From Lentisphaerota bacterium (GTDB taxonomy: Bacteria > Verrucomicrobiota > Kiritimatiellia > UBA8416 > VGWJ01), in contig VGWJ01000029.1 in NCBI GenBank assembly GCA_016873635.1, forward strand, positions 1 to 37,831: a stretch of DNA of 37,831 nt. Reading direction: 5' to 3'. Position numbers and translations under genes: made by a program. Below, in pieces: positions 8,605 to 15,052 of this stretch. The notes under the pieces were generated by a model, which was not told where the DNA came from, searched no databases, and saw only the letters and a list, made by a program, of their open reading frames with translations. The first letter of the stretch is position 1; every line of letters starts with the position of its first letter.

Positions 8605-8675
8605 TGCGCCGTTCTCCTATCCGACTGCCTGCTCTGACTCCGTGCCTTCATGACGCCCGCGCCTGCCTCTCTCTA

Positions 8676-8843
8676 CTTCGTCTTTCTACTTCGTCTCTCC
8701 CCCTCCCGCCGTCTATGCCCCGAGATAAGGTAGAAAGACGAGGTAGAAAGACAAAGTATTAGGACAAGGTACTGTCGATTACGTTTCTGTCCCTCAACCA
8801 TCAACCCTCAACCATCAACCATTCCCCGCCTCCACCTTCCACC
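8676..8843. repeat. 168-bp intergenic element, copy 2
   Basis: Second copy of the element at 3875-4035, in the same orientation, with one extra 7-bp unit. The inverted-repeat arms are at 8676-8696 and 8736-8756. It lies upstream of the 1487-aa gene and overlaps the last ~29 bases of the regulator gene ending at 8815, whose final codons and stop are repeat-derived. Confidence 0.8.
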
Positions 8844-9918
8844 TTCCACCTTCCACCTTCCGCCCTCCACTCTCCCCGTCCGTCTCCACAACGCGATACG
8901 GCACTCGCGGCGGCGTGCGCGGCGGGGGTTTGCCTGCCAGACGCAGTTCCAGGAGGTCCACGAACGCCAGCGCGAAGTCGCGCGGGTCGAACTCGATACG
9001 CGTATGAGGGAAGGGTGCGGGCGGGAGCTCCGCTTCCCGTTGCGCGTGCGTGACCACACGCAGTTGGCCGGGCACGTCAATACGCAGTTCGCGAATCGCC
9101 TGGGCCGCGCTGCTGAAGAGCAGATCGTTCAAGATCAGGATGCCGTCCGGCTTTTCGGCGGAAGCCCGCCACAACTGCCGGAACTGCTCCCACCCCGCGC
9201 CCGGCAAGGCGGGCTCTAACTCGCCCAGGAACCAGCGGGGGTCGGTGGCCAGTCCCAGATCCAGCACGGTCTGTTCGAAAAGCGATTTGACGTCCATGGC
9301 CGACGTCGTCAGGGCAGCGATCCGGCGGGCGCCGTGCCGGGCCAGGGCCTGCAACCCGACCTCCACCATGCGAACGTCCGCATGGTGAACGGCGTAGGGC
9401 GTAAAGTCGGCTACCACCGGCAGGGTCATGTCCCGTATGCGCAACAACCAGTGCTCGATGGCGGGAAAATTGAGGATGATGGCGCCGTCGAGCCGATGGT
9501 GTCCGGCGGCTTCCCAGAATTCCGGACAGGTAGATTCCTCGGGGCTCTGGCCCGGTTGCACGGTGCCGCAGAAGAGATGCGGCGTCATGCCCCGCTCGCG
9601 CAGGACCTGCAGGGTCTCGTCGGCCAGGTTGCGGTGATAGGCGCACAACGGCTTCAACAGGTTCAACTCGCTCAATACGCCGATCCGCAGGCTCTGGGAG
9701 GGCGCCCGCACAAAGACACCCTCGCCATGCTGGATATCCACCAACCCCTCGCGCGCCAGCAGGGCCTGCGCGGCCCGCAGGGTGTTGAGGCTCACGCCCA
9801 TCGTCTCGCAGAGTTCACGGAGCGCAGGCAGACAATCGCCGGGTTTGTACCCGCTCCGGATCCGTTCGCGCAGTTTTTCCGCCGTACGTTCGACGAGGGA
9901 ACGACTCTTTCGCATCAT
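8815..9918 (-). CDS. GntR-type winged-helix regulator with LacI-like sugar-binding domain
   Basis: 367 aa. Residues 1-70 form a GntR winged helix: LVERTAEKLRERIRSGYKPG, then LPALRELCETMGVSLNTLRA, and a wing LVDIQHGEGVFV. From about 75 on, a periplasmic-binding-protein-like effector domain follows (SLRIGVLSELNLLKPL, DGAIILNFPAIEHW, PDGILILNDLLFSSAAQAI, then a C-terminal RIEFDPRDFALAFVDLLELR). This hybrid type usually responds to a sugar and represses nearby catabolic genes. A promoter with an embedded inverted repeat lies directly upstream, suggesting autoregulation. The last ~20 residues (GGRKVEGGRWKVEAGNG) are encoded by tandem ggtggaa-type repeats contiguous with intergenic copy 2, so the original C-terminus has probably been replaced or extended. 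The start could be either of two adjacent ATGs (9918 or 9915). Targets are unknown. Confidence 0.85.
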   Translation of the reverse strand: MMRKSRSLVERTAEKLRERIRSGYKPGDCLPALRELCETMGVSLNTLRAAQALLAREGLVDIQHGEGVFVRAPSQSLRIGVLSELNLLKPLCAYHRNLADETLQVLRERGMTPHLFCGTVQPGQSPEESTCPEFWEAAGHHRLDGAIILNFPAIEHWLLRIRDMTLPVVADFTPYAVHHADVRMVEVGLQALARHGARRIAALTTSAMDVKSLFEQTVLDLGLATDPRWFLGELEPALPGAGWEQFRQLWRASAEKPDGILILNDLLFSSAAQAIRELRIDVPGQLRVVTHAQREAELPPAPFPHTRIEFDPRDFALAFVDLLELRLAGKPPPRTPPRVPYRVVETDGESGGRKVEGGRWKVEAGNG

Positions 9919-9950
9919 GACACCACCCTCTATACTCTATGATTAACAGA

Positions 9951-9979
9951 AGATTATCACTGTATGATAGTCTTGTCAA
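9951..9979 (-). promoter_or_regulatory. Sigma70-like promoter of the regulator gene
   Basis: Minus strand: TTGACA (9979-9974), 17-bp spacer, TAATCT (9956-9951), about 33 bases before the start codon at 9918. The region is conspicuously AT-rich against its surroundings. Confidence 0.65.
9955..9969. promoter_or_regulatory. Candidate operator in the regulator promoter
   Basis: Inverted repeat TATCA-ctgta-TGATA overlapping the -10 box and spacer of the promoter at 9951-9979. A repressor bound here would block RNA polymerase; autoregulation is inference. Confidence 0.4.
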
Positions 9980-9989
9980 GAGATGATTC

Positions 9990-10002
9990 TTTACGACATA
10001 AA
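9990..10002. promoter_or_regulatory. Short motif TTTACGACATAAA, possible regulator site
   Basis: Semi-palindromic TTACGRCATAA, 11 bp upstream of the regulator -35 box. A similar 13-mer (GTTACGGCATAAC) lies at 28241-28253 before the alpha-toroid gene. It could be a shared operator; the match is short. Confidence 0.25.
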
Positions 10003-10039
10003 GGTATGAACTTGAGATATGGACAACAGGCGGGGCAAA

Positions 10040-10240
10040 TCACCACAGGGTGTAGATGAACGGCGCCACGGACTGGCCGACCGCGATCAGGACCGCCAGC
10101 AGCAACAGCATGAGCACCACCGGCACGATCCACCAGGCCTTGTTATGCCAGGCGAACTCGCCGAATTCCTTAAGCAGCCGTCCGAGATGTTTGAGAAAAA
10201 GCATATGGGGCGTCACTGTGCGGTTTCCGCGCCGCGCCAT
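10040..10240 (-). CDS. DUF5989 small membrane protein
   Basis: 66 aa from ATG 10240 (or 54 aa from ATG 10204; an ATG at 10279 is also in frame and overlaps the stop region of the gene upstream). The core LFLKHLGRLLKEFGEFAWHN, then KAWWIVPVVLMLLLLAVLIA and a terminal SVAPFIYTLW, matches the DUF5989 family: one amphipathic helix, one transmembrane helix and the invariant APFIYTL end. No clear Shine-Dalgarno decides the start. DUF5989 genes commonly accompany carbamoyltransferase and SxtJ genes, as here. Biochemical role unknown; probably a membrane subunit or anchor of the carbamoylation machinery (inference). It is last in a three-gene minus-strand operon. Confidence 0.8.
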   Translation of the reverse strand: MARRGNRTVTPHMLFLKHLGRLLKEFGEFAWHNKAWWIVPVVLMLLLLAVLIAVGQSVAPFIYTLW

Positions 10241-10265
10241 GCAAGTCCGAAGTTCAGGTTGAAGT

Positions 10266-12095
10266 TCAGTCGAGGACATCGTCCTGGCGCCGGTTCTTCG
10301 CCTCGTTCCACGGCGGCTGCCGGCGCTTGTCCAGCAGGAACGAGTCGAGCACCAGGTAGTCCATCTCCGTGCGCATGAAACACCGGTAGGCGTCCTCGGG
10401 CGTGCATACGATCGGCTCGCCGCGCACATTGAAGGAGGTGTTGATCACCATCCCGCAGCCTGTGCGCTGCTCGAAGGCCTTGATCAGCGCATGGAACCGC
10501 GGGTTCGTGGCGTGGCTCACGGTCTGGACCCGCGCCGAGTAGTCCACGTGCGTGATCGCCGGAACGTCCGAGCGCCGCAGGTTCACGCGCTCGCGGAGCG
10601 GGATCGCCGGGTGGTCGGACCCCGCCACGCGCCGGTCGCGCCGGACCGGCGCCGCGAACAGCATGTAGGGCGAAGGTTCCTTCAGTTCGAAGTAGTCGGA
10701 CACGCGCTCCTCCAAACAGGCGGGCGCGAGGGGCCGGAACGACTCGCGGCGCTTGATCTTCAGGTTCATCGCCGACTGCATCGTCGGCGAGCGCGCGTCG
10801 CCGACGATCGAGCGCGCGCCCAGGGCCCGCGGGCCGAACTCCATGCGGCCCTGCACCAGCCCGATCACGTTCCCGGCCGCGATCAACTCGGCGATCGCAG
10901 GCGCCCATTCCCGCGGGCCGAGTTTGCGCGCCGGATAGCCGCGCGCGGCCAGATACGCCTCGATCTCTTCGTCCGCGAAGGCGGGCCCCAGCAGCGCGCC
11001 GCGCATGGCGTCGCCCTCGCCGCCCGCCTCCCGCGGACGGCCCTTCACGGCGTGCCAGGCGAACAGCGCCGCGCCCAGCGCCCCGCCGGCGTCGCCCGCG
11101 GCCGGCTGGATCCAGACACGGTCGAACGGCCCCTCGCGAAGCAAGCGTCCGTTGGCCACGCAGTTCAGGGCCACGCCGCCGGCCAGGCAGAGGTTGGTCT
11201 CGCCCGTCAGCGCGTGCGCGTGCCGCGCCATGCGCAGCACGATCTCCTCGGTCACCGCCTGGATCGACCGGGCCAGGTCCATCTCCCGCTGCGCGATCTC
11301 CGTCTCCGGTTGGCGCGCGGGCCCGCCGAACAGGGCCTCGAAACGCCGGTTCGTCATGGTCAGGCCGTCGAGATACCCGAAGTAGTCCATGTTCAGGCGA
11401 AACGAGCCGTCCTCACGGAGATCGAGCAGGTTGTCGAGGATCGTCTGCGCGTAGCGCGGCTCGCCGTAGGGCGCCAGGCCCATCAGCTTGTACTCGCCGG
11501 AATTGACCCTGAACCCCGTAAAATACGTGAACGCCGAGTACAGGAGCCCCAGCGAGTGCGGGAAACGGATCTCCTCGAGCCGCTCGATCCGGTGGCCGTC
11601 GCCGCGGGCCAGCGCGCTGGTGGCCCACTCGCCGACGCCGTCGAGCGTGAGGATCGCCGCGCGACGGAACGGCGAAGGGTAGAACGCGCTGGCGGCGTGC
11701 GCCTCGTGGTGCTCCGTGAAGAGAAACTCGCGCGGGGCGGGCAGCCCGGCGGCCGCCAGCGCGGACTCGATCCGCCAGGGGATCCACAGTTTCTCCCTGG
11801 CCCACAGCGGCATCGCCATCATGAACGACCGCAACCCGCGCGGGGCCACGGAGAAATAGGTCCGCAGGATGCGATCGAACTTGAGGATCGGCTTCTCGTA
11901 AAAGACCAGGGCGTCCAGTTCGCCCGGCCGGATGCCGCCCTCCGCCACGCAGTAGCGCACGGCGTTGACCGGGAAGCGCCAGTCGTGTTTGCGGCGCGAA
12001 AAGCGCTCCTCCTGCGCGGCCGCGACGATCGCGCCGTCCCGCACCAGGGCGGCGGCCGAGTCGTGATAAAACGCGCTGATGCCGAGAATGTTCAT
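10266..12095 (-). CDS. Carbamoyltransferase, NodU/CmcH (TobZ/SxtI-like) family
   Basis: 609 aa from ATG 12095. It starts MNILGISAFYHDSAAALVRD, the classic opening of O-carbamoyltransferases. The N-terminal Kae1-like part shows AAQEERFSRRKHDWRFP, EHHEAHAASAFYPSPF, LTLDGVGEW and LAGGVALNCVANGRL. The C-terminal YrdC-like part shows GRMEFGPRALGARSI, SFRPLAP and GCGMVINTSFNVRGEPIVCT. The length is normal for the family. These enzymes transfer a carbamoyl group from carbamoyl phosphate, via carbamoyladenylate, to a hydroxyl of a sugar or small molecule. The start overlaps the SxtJ-like stop by one base (TGATG), with GGAAG eight bases upstream. Neighbours indicate a membrane-associated acceptor such as an envelope glycan or lipid, which is inference. 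Confidence 0.92.
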   Translation of the reverse strand: MNILGISAFYHDSAAALVRDGAIVAAAQEERFSRRKHDWRFPVNAVRYCVAEGGIRPGELDALVFYEKPILKFDRILRTYFSVAPRGLRSFMMAMPLWAREKLWIPWRIESALAAAGLPAPREFLFTEHHEAHAASAFYPSPFRRAAILTLDGVGEWATSALARGDGHRIERLEEIRFPHSLGLLYSAFTYFTGFRVNSGEYKLMGLAPYGEPRYAQTILDNLLDLREDGSFRLNMDYFGYLDGLTMTNRRFEALFGGPARQPETEIAQREMDLARSIQAVTEEIVLRMARHAHALTGETNLCLAGGVALNCVANGRLLREGPFDRVWIQPAAGDAGGALGAALFAWHAVKGRPREAGGEGDAMRGALLGPAFADEEIEAYLAARGYPARKLGPREWAPAIAELIAAGNVIGLVQGRMEFGPRALGARSIVGDARSPTMQSAMNLKIKRRESFRPLAPACLEERVSDYFELKEPSPYMLFAAPVRRDRRVAGSDHPAIPLRERVNLRRSDVPAITHVDYSARVQTVSHATNPRFHALIKAFEQRTGCGMVINTSFNVRGEPIVCTPEDAYRCFMRTEMDYLVLDSFLLDKRRQPPWNEAKNRRQDDVLD

Positions 12096-12616
12096 CAATA
12101 CTGCTTCCGATAGCCGTCCGCGGACCGCGGGCGGCGGCAGGGGACCCAGTAGGTCCCGGACGCCGGCGCGCGGCGGCGCCGCAGGGGGTCCTTGCCGCCG
12201 AGCATCAGCGCCAGACGGCCGGGCACGAAACACAGGACGAAGAACGGCGCCAGCAGGAGCCACGTGAGCGCGGCGCCCGCGGCGCGGCTAACGCCGTTGA
12301 GCGCGCGGTCCAGGGCGCGGAAGGCCGGCGGCGCGACCAGGCCGGCGAGCAGGAGAACCAGCCCGGCGGCGGTCGCCGCCAGCGCCAGGCGCGGGGCATC
12401 GAGCAGGGCGCACACGGTGGCCGCCGCCGCGGTCACGCCCGCCCGCGCCAGCGCCCGGCGGCGCGTGCCGCCCGGCGCCGGCGCGGCGGCGCCGGTCCCG
12501 GCCTGCCACGGCCACGTTGCGCGCGATACGGCGTTCTGGCGGAACGCGACGGGCAATCGCTCGCCACGCGGCTCGGATAACCGGCCATCGGGGCCGGCAT
12601 GATGTGGCGTTTGCAT
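12095..12616 (-). CDS. SxtJ-like membrane protein
   Basis: 173 aa from ATG 12616. The N-terminal ~60 residues are Pro/Arg-rich. Then come two hydrophobic segments: about 80-110 (AATAAGLVLLLAGLVAPPAF) and about 125-145 (ALTWLLLAPFFVLCFVPGRL). The C-terminal signature LGGKDPLRRR and GTYWVPCRRP matches the SxtJ family (DPL, then SYW and a basic tail). SxtJ proteins occur next to SxtI-type carbamoyltransferases and DUF5989 proteins; their function is not established. The stop shares one base with the carbamoyltransferase start. No strong ribosome-binding site is visible. Confidence 0.75.
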   Translation of the reverse strand: MQTPHHAGPDGRLSEPRGERLPVAFRQNAVSRATWPWQAGTGAAAPAPGGTRRRALARAGVTAAAATVCALLDAPRLALAATAAGLVLLLAGLVAPPAFRALDRALNGVSRAAGAALTWLLLAPFFVLCFVPGRLALMLGGKDPLRRRRAPASGTYWVPCRRPRSADGYRKQY

Positions 12617-12702
12617 GGCAAAGACGGTAGTAGAGTCCGGCGGAGGGGGCAAGCGATTATTCCCGGTTTCCCATCGACCGCAGTGCCGGGCTGTTCCGGG
12701 GC

Positions 12703-12732
12703 TTGCTTTCTCCGAAGGCGAGACGATAATCT
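12703..12732 (+). promoter_or_regulatory. Weak promoter candidate for the SGNH hydrolase gene
   Basis: TTGCTT (12703-12708), 18-bp spacer, TAATCT (12727-12732). The -10 box equals those of the two better promoters here. Transcription would start only ~6 bases before GTG 12745, so either the mRNA is almost leaderless or the real start codon is further in. Confidence 0.3.
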
Positions 12733-12744
12733 CACCCCTCAATC

Positions 12745-15042
12745 GTGACGAAGCAACGGAAAGACGGAAGCCGGGCATCCGACGCTACGCCGCCGGCGCC
12801 CGCGTCCCGGCGCGAGCCCCGGCCGCCGAAACCACGCACCCGACCGACCGGCCGGCGCCTGTGGCTGATGAGAGCGGCGGTCGCCGTTCTCGCCCCGCTG
12901 ATTTTCCTGGGAGCGGCAGAACTGGCGCTCCGGGCCGCCGGGTACGGCTGCAACACCCATTTCTTCCTGCGCTCCGCCGGGACCGGCGACTACCCGTCCA
13001 ACCCCAGGTTCGGTTGGCGTTTCTTCGGCCGGGAACTGAGCCAGCCGCCCCTGCCGCTGATTCTTCCCGCAAGAAAACCCGACAACACCTTCCGGATTTT
13101 TGTCTTCGGAAGTTCCGCGGCCATGGGAGTGCCCGATCCCGCTTTCAGTTTCAGCCGCATTTTGGAGGCGATGCTGAACGACCGCTACCCCGCCCTGCGG
13201 TTCGACGTGATCAACACCGGCATGGTCGCCATCAACTCGCATGTCATCCTGCCCATTGTCCGGGATTGCCGCGGTCTCGGAGGCGACCTGTTCGTGGTGT
13301 ACATGGGCAACAACGAGGTGGTCGGACCGTTCGGACCGGGGTCCGTCATCCGGGGCTACACGCCCTCCGTCCGGACGATTCGCGCGATGCTGTTCCTGCA
13401 GTCCACGCGGCTCGGCCAGTGGCTCCGCAACACGCTTCAGGCGCTCCGGGGAAGCCGATCGAAGACGCCCGGAGAATGGGGCGGCATGGAAATGTTCCTG
13501 AAGAACCGCGTCGCCGCGGACGATCCCCGGCTCGACGTAACGGCCGCCAATTTCGAGGCCAACCTGCGCGAGATCATCCGCGAGGCGCAACGCGCGAAAG
13601 CCGGAATCGTTGTCGCGACCGTGCTGACGAACGTGAAGGATCTGCCCCCGTTCGCCTCCCTGCACCGGGCCGGGCTTTCCGAAAGCGCCAAGGTCCAATG
13701 GGAACACGCCTTCACGGAAGGCCTCGCGCTCGAAAAGGCGGGCCGGCCGCGGGAAGCCATCGCGCACTACGAGGCCGCCGCCGCCATCGACGACCGGTAC
13801 GCCGCGTTGCAGTTCCGGATGGGACGCTGCTTCCTGGCCATGAATGACGGCGATCAGGCGCGGCGCCGACTGGAACTCGCCCGCGACCTGGATGCCCTGC
13901 GGTTCCGGGCGGACACGCGCATCAACCGGGTCATCCGCGAGACGGCGGGCGGCCGCGAGTCGGACGGGGTCTACCTCGTGGACGCGGAGCGGTCCGCGCA
14001 GGGGAACGATCCGCGCGGCGTTGCCGGCGAGGAGTTGCTGTACGAGCACGTCCACCTGACGTTCGAGGGCAATTACGCGGTCGCCGCGGCGCTCTTCCGG
14101 GAGGTGAGCCGTCACCTGCCGGAGAAGACGAGGGAGACCGCGCAGGGGAATATCGAACCGCCTTCCCTGGAACGCTGTGCCGAACTTACGCTCTTCACCC
14201 CCCTGCTCCGGCACCGGGGTTACTGCAGTATGAGCTCCCTCACCAGCAAACCGCCTTTTGACAGCGAATGGAACGCGGGCTTTCTCGCGAAACGCGACCG
14301 GGGCGCATCCCTTCCCGCCGGGACGCTCGAACAGACAGCCGAGCTTTACCGCCGCGCGCTGGAACGACGGCCTGACGACCTGCCCACTCGCGAGATTCTC
14401 GTGGACTTCCTCCTGGGCCTGGGCAGAAACCTGGAGGCCGCCGAGCACTGCCGGCGCCTGCTCGAACGGTTCCCCGATTGGCCGAATGCCAGGGTCATTC
14501 TGGCCAAGGCCCTGATCGAGGACGGCCGAGACCCGGAAGCCCAGCCCCACCTCCGCGCGGTTCTGAAAGCGATGCCCAACAACGGCGACGCGCGGATTCT
14601 CATGGGGGTCATCGAGATCAGGCGCAACGAGCCGGGCCGGGCCGCGGAGGAATTCCAGGCGGCCGTGGCGCTTCGGCCGGGCGACGACATGGCGCAAGCC
14701 GGACTCGGGCAGGCGCTCGTCCTCCTGAAAGAGCCCGGCAAGGCGGAGAAACACTGCGCCCTGGCGGTCGGGAAAGAGCCGGCGAAGGCCGAGTACCGCT
14801 TCCTGCTCGGGACCGCGTTGCGCGACCAGGGCAAACTCGCTCAGTCCCTGGCGGCGTTCACCCGGGCGACGGAGCTCGATCCCCGGAATCCGACCTATCA
14901 CTACACCCTGGCCCTGAACGCCTATCAACTCGGGCAGACGAACACCGCGCAATCGCACTACGAAGCGGGGTTCGCGCTGGCCCCCCGCCTCGCCGGGGAA
15001 TTCCCCGCCCTGACCGCCGCCTTTGGAAAACCGGATCGATGA
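12745..15042 (+). CDS. Membrane-anchored SGNH/GDSL hydrolase with TPR repeats
   Basis: 765 aa from GTG 12745; ATG 12868 (LMRAAVAVL) is an alternative start just before the membrane helix. A basic cytoplasmic tail precedes one transmembrane segment (about 42-62, MRAAVAVLAPLIFLGAAELA). The SGNH blocks are FVFGSSAAMG (nucleophile probably Ser124), YMGNNEVVG (block III) and EHVHLTFEGNY (block V, His437). A TPR-like helical stretch (about 325-385) is inserted before block V, and a C-terminal TPR array covers about 510-755. The catalytic part faces the periplasm or outside. SGNH enzymes in such settings are acyl or acetyl esterases or transferases acting on glycans. It is divergent from the carbamoyltransferase cassette, 128 bp away, and probably works on the same envelope molecule (inference). 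Confidence 0.8.
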   Translation: MTKQRKDGSRASDATPPAPASRREPRPPKPRTRPTGRRLWLMRAAVAVLAPLIFLGAAELALRAAGYGCNTHFFLRSAGTGDYPSNPRFGWRFFGRELSQPPLPLILPARKPDNTFRIFVFGSSAAMGVPDPAFSFSRILEAMLNDRYPALRFDVINTGMVAINSHVILPIVRDCRGLGGDLFVVYMGNNEVVGPFGPGSVIRGYTPSVRTIRAMLFLQSTRLGQWLRNTLQALRGSRSKTPGEWGGMEMFLKNRVAADDPRLDVTAANFEANLREIIREAQRAKAGIVVATVLTNVKDLPPFASLHRAGLSESAKVQWEHAFTEGLALEKAGRPREAIAHYEAAAAIDDRYAALQFRMGRCFLAMNDGDQARRRLELARDLDALRFRADTRINRVIRETAGGRESDGVYLVDAERSAQGNDPRGVAGEELLYEHVHLTFEGNYAVAAALFREVSRHLPEKTRETAQGNIEPPSLERCAELTLFTPLLRHRGYCSMSSLTSKPPFDSEWNAGFLAKRDRGASLPAGTLEQTAELYRRALERRPDDLPTREILVDFLLGLGRNLEAAEHCRRLLERFPDWPNARVILAKALIEDGRDPEAQPHLRAVLKAMPNNGDARILMGVIEIRRNEPGRAAEEFQAAVALRPGDDMAQAGLGQALVLLKEPGKAEKHCALAVGKEPAKAEYRFLLGTALRDQGKLAQSLAAFTRATELDPRNPTYHYTLALNAYQLGQTNTAQSHYEAGFALAPRLAGEFPALTAAFGKPDR

Positions 15043-15052
15043 GCTTGGGCTG

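Noticed and set aside
8798..8870. CRISPR-like short repeats
   Set aside because: The units are 7-bp tandem tracts (AACCATC, CCACCTT) with no spacers.
10491..12113. Plus-strand open frame (540 aa) opposite the carbamoyltransferase
   Set aside because: Composition of a shadow frame; the minus strand carries an unmistakable NodU/CmcH protein.
12096..12263. N-terminal extension of the carbamoyltransferase frame
   Set aside because: It overlaps the SxtJ-like gene; the family N-terminus is MNILGISAFYHD at 12095.
12739..14958. Minus-strand open frame (739 aa) opposite the SGNH-TPR gene
   Set aside because: No recognisable motifs; the plus-strand frame has SGNH blocks, a membrane helix and TPRs.
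15043..15052. Terminator between convergent genes
   Set aside because: Only 10 bases separate the stops and no hairpin is visible.
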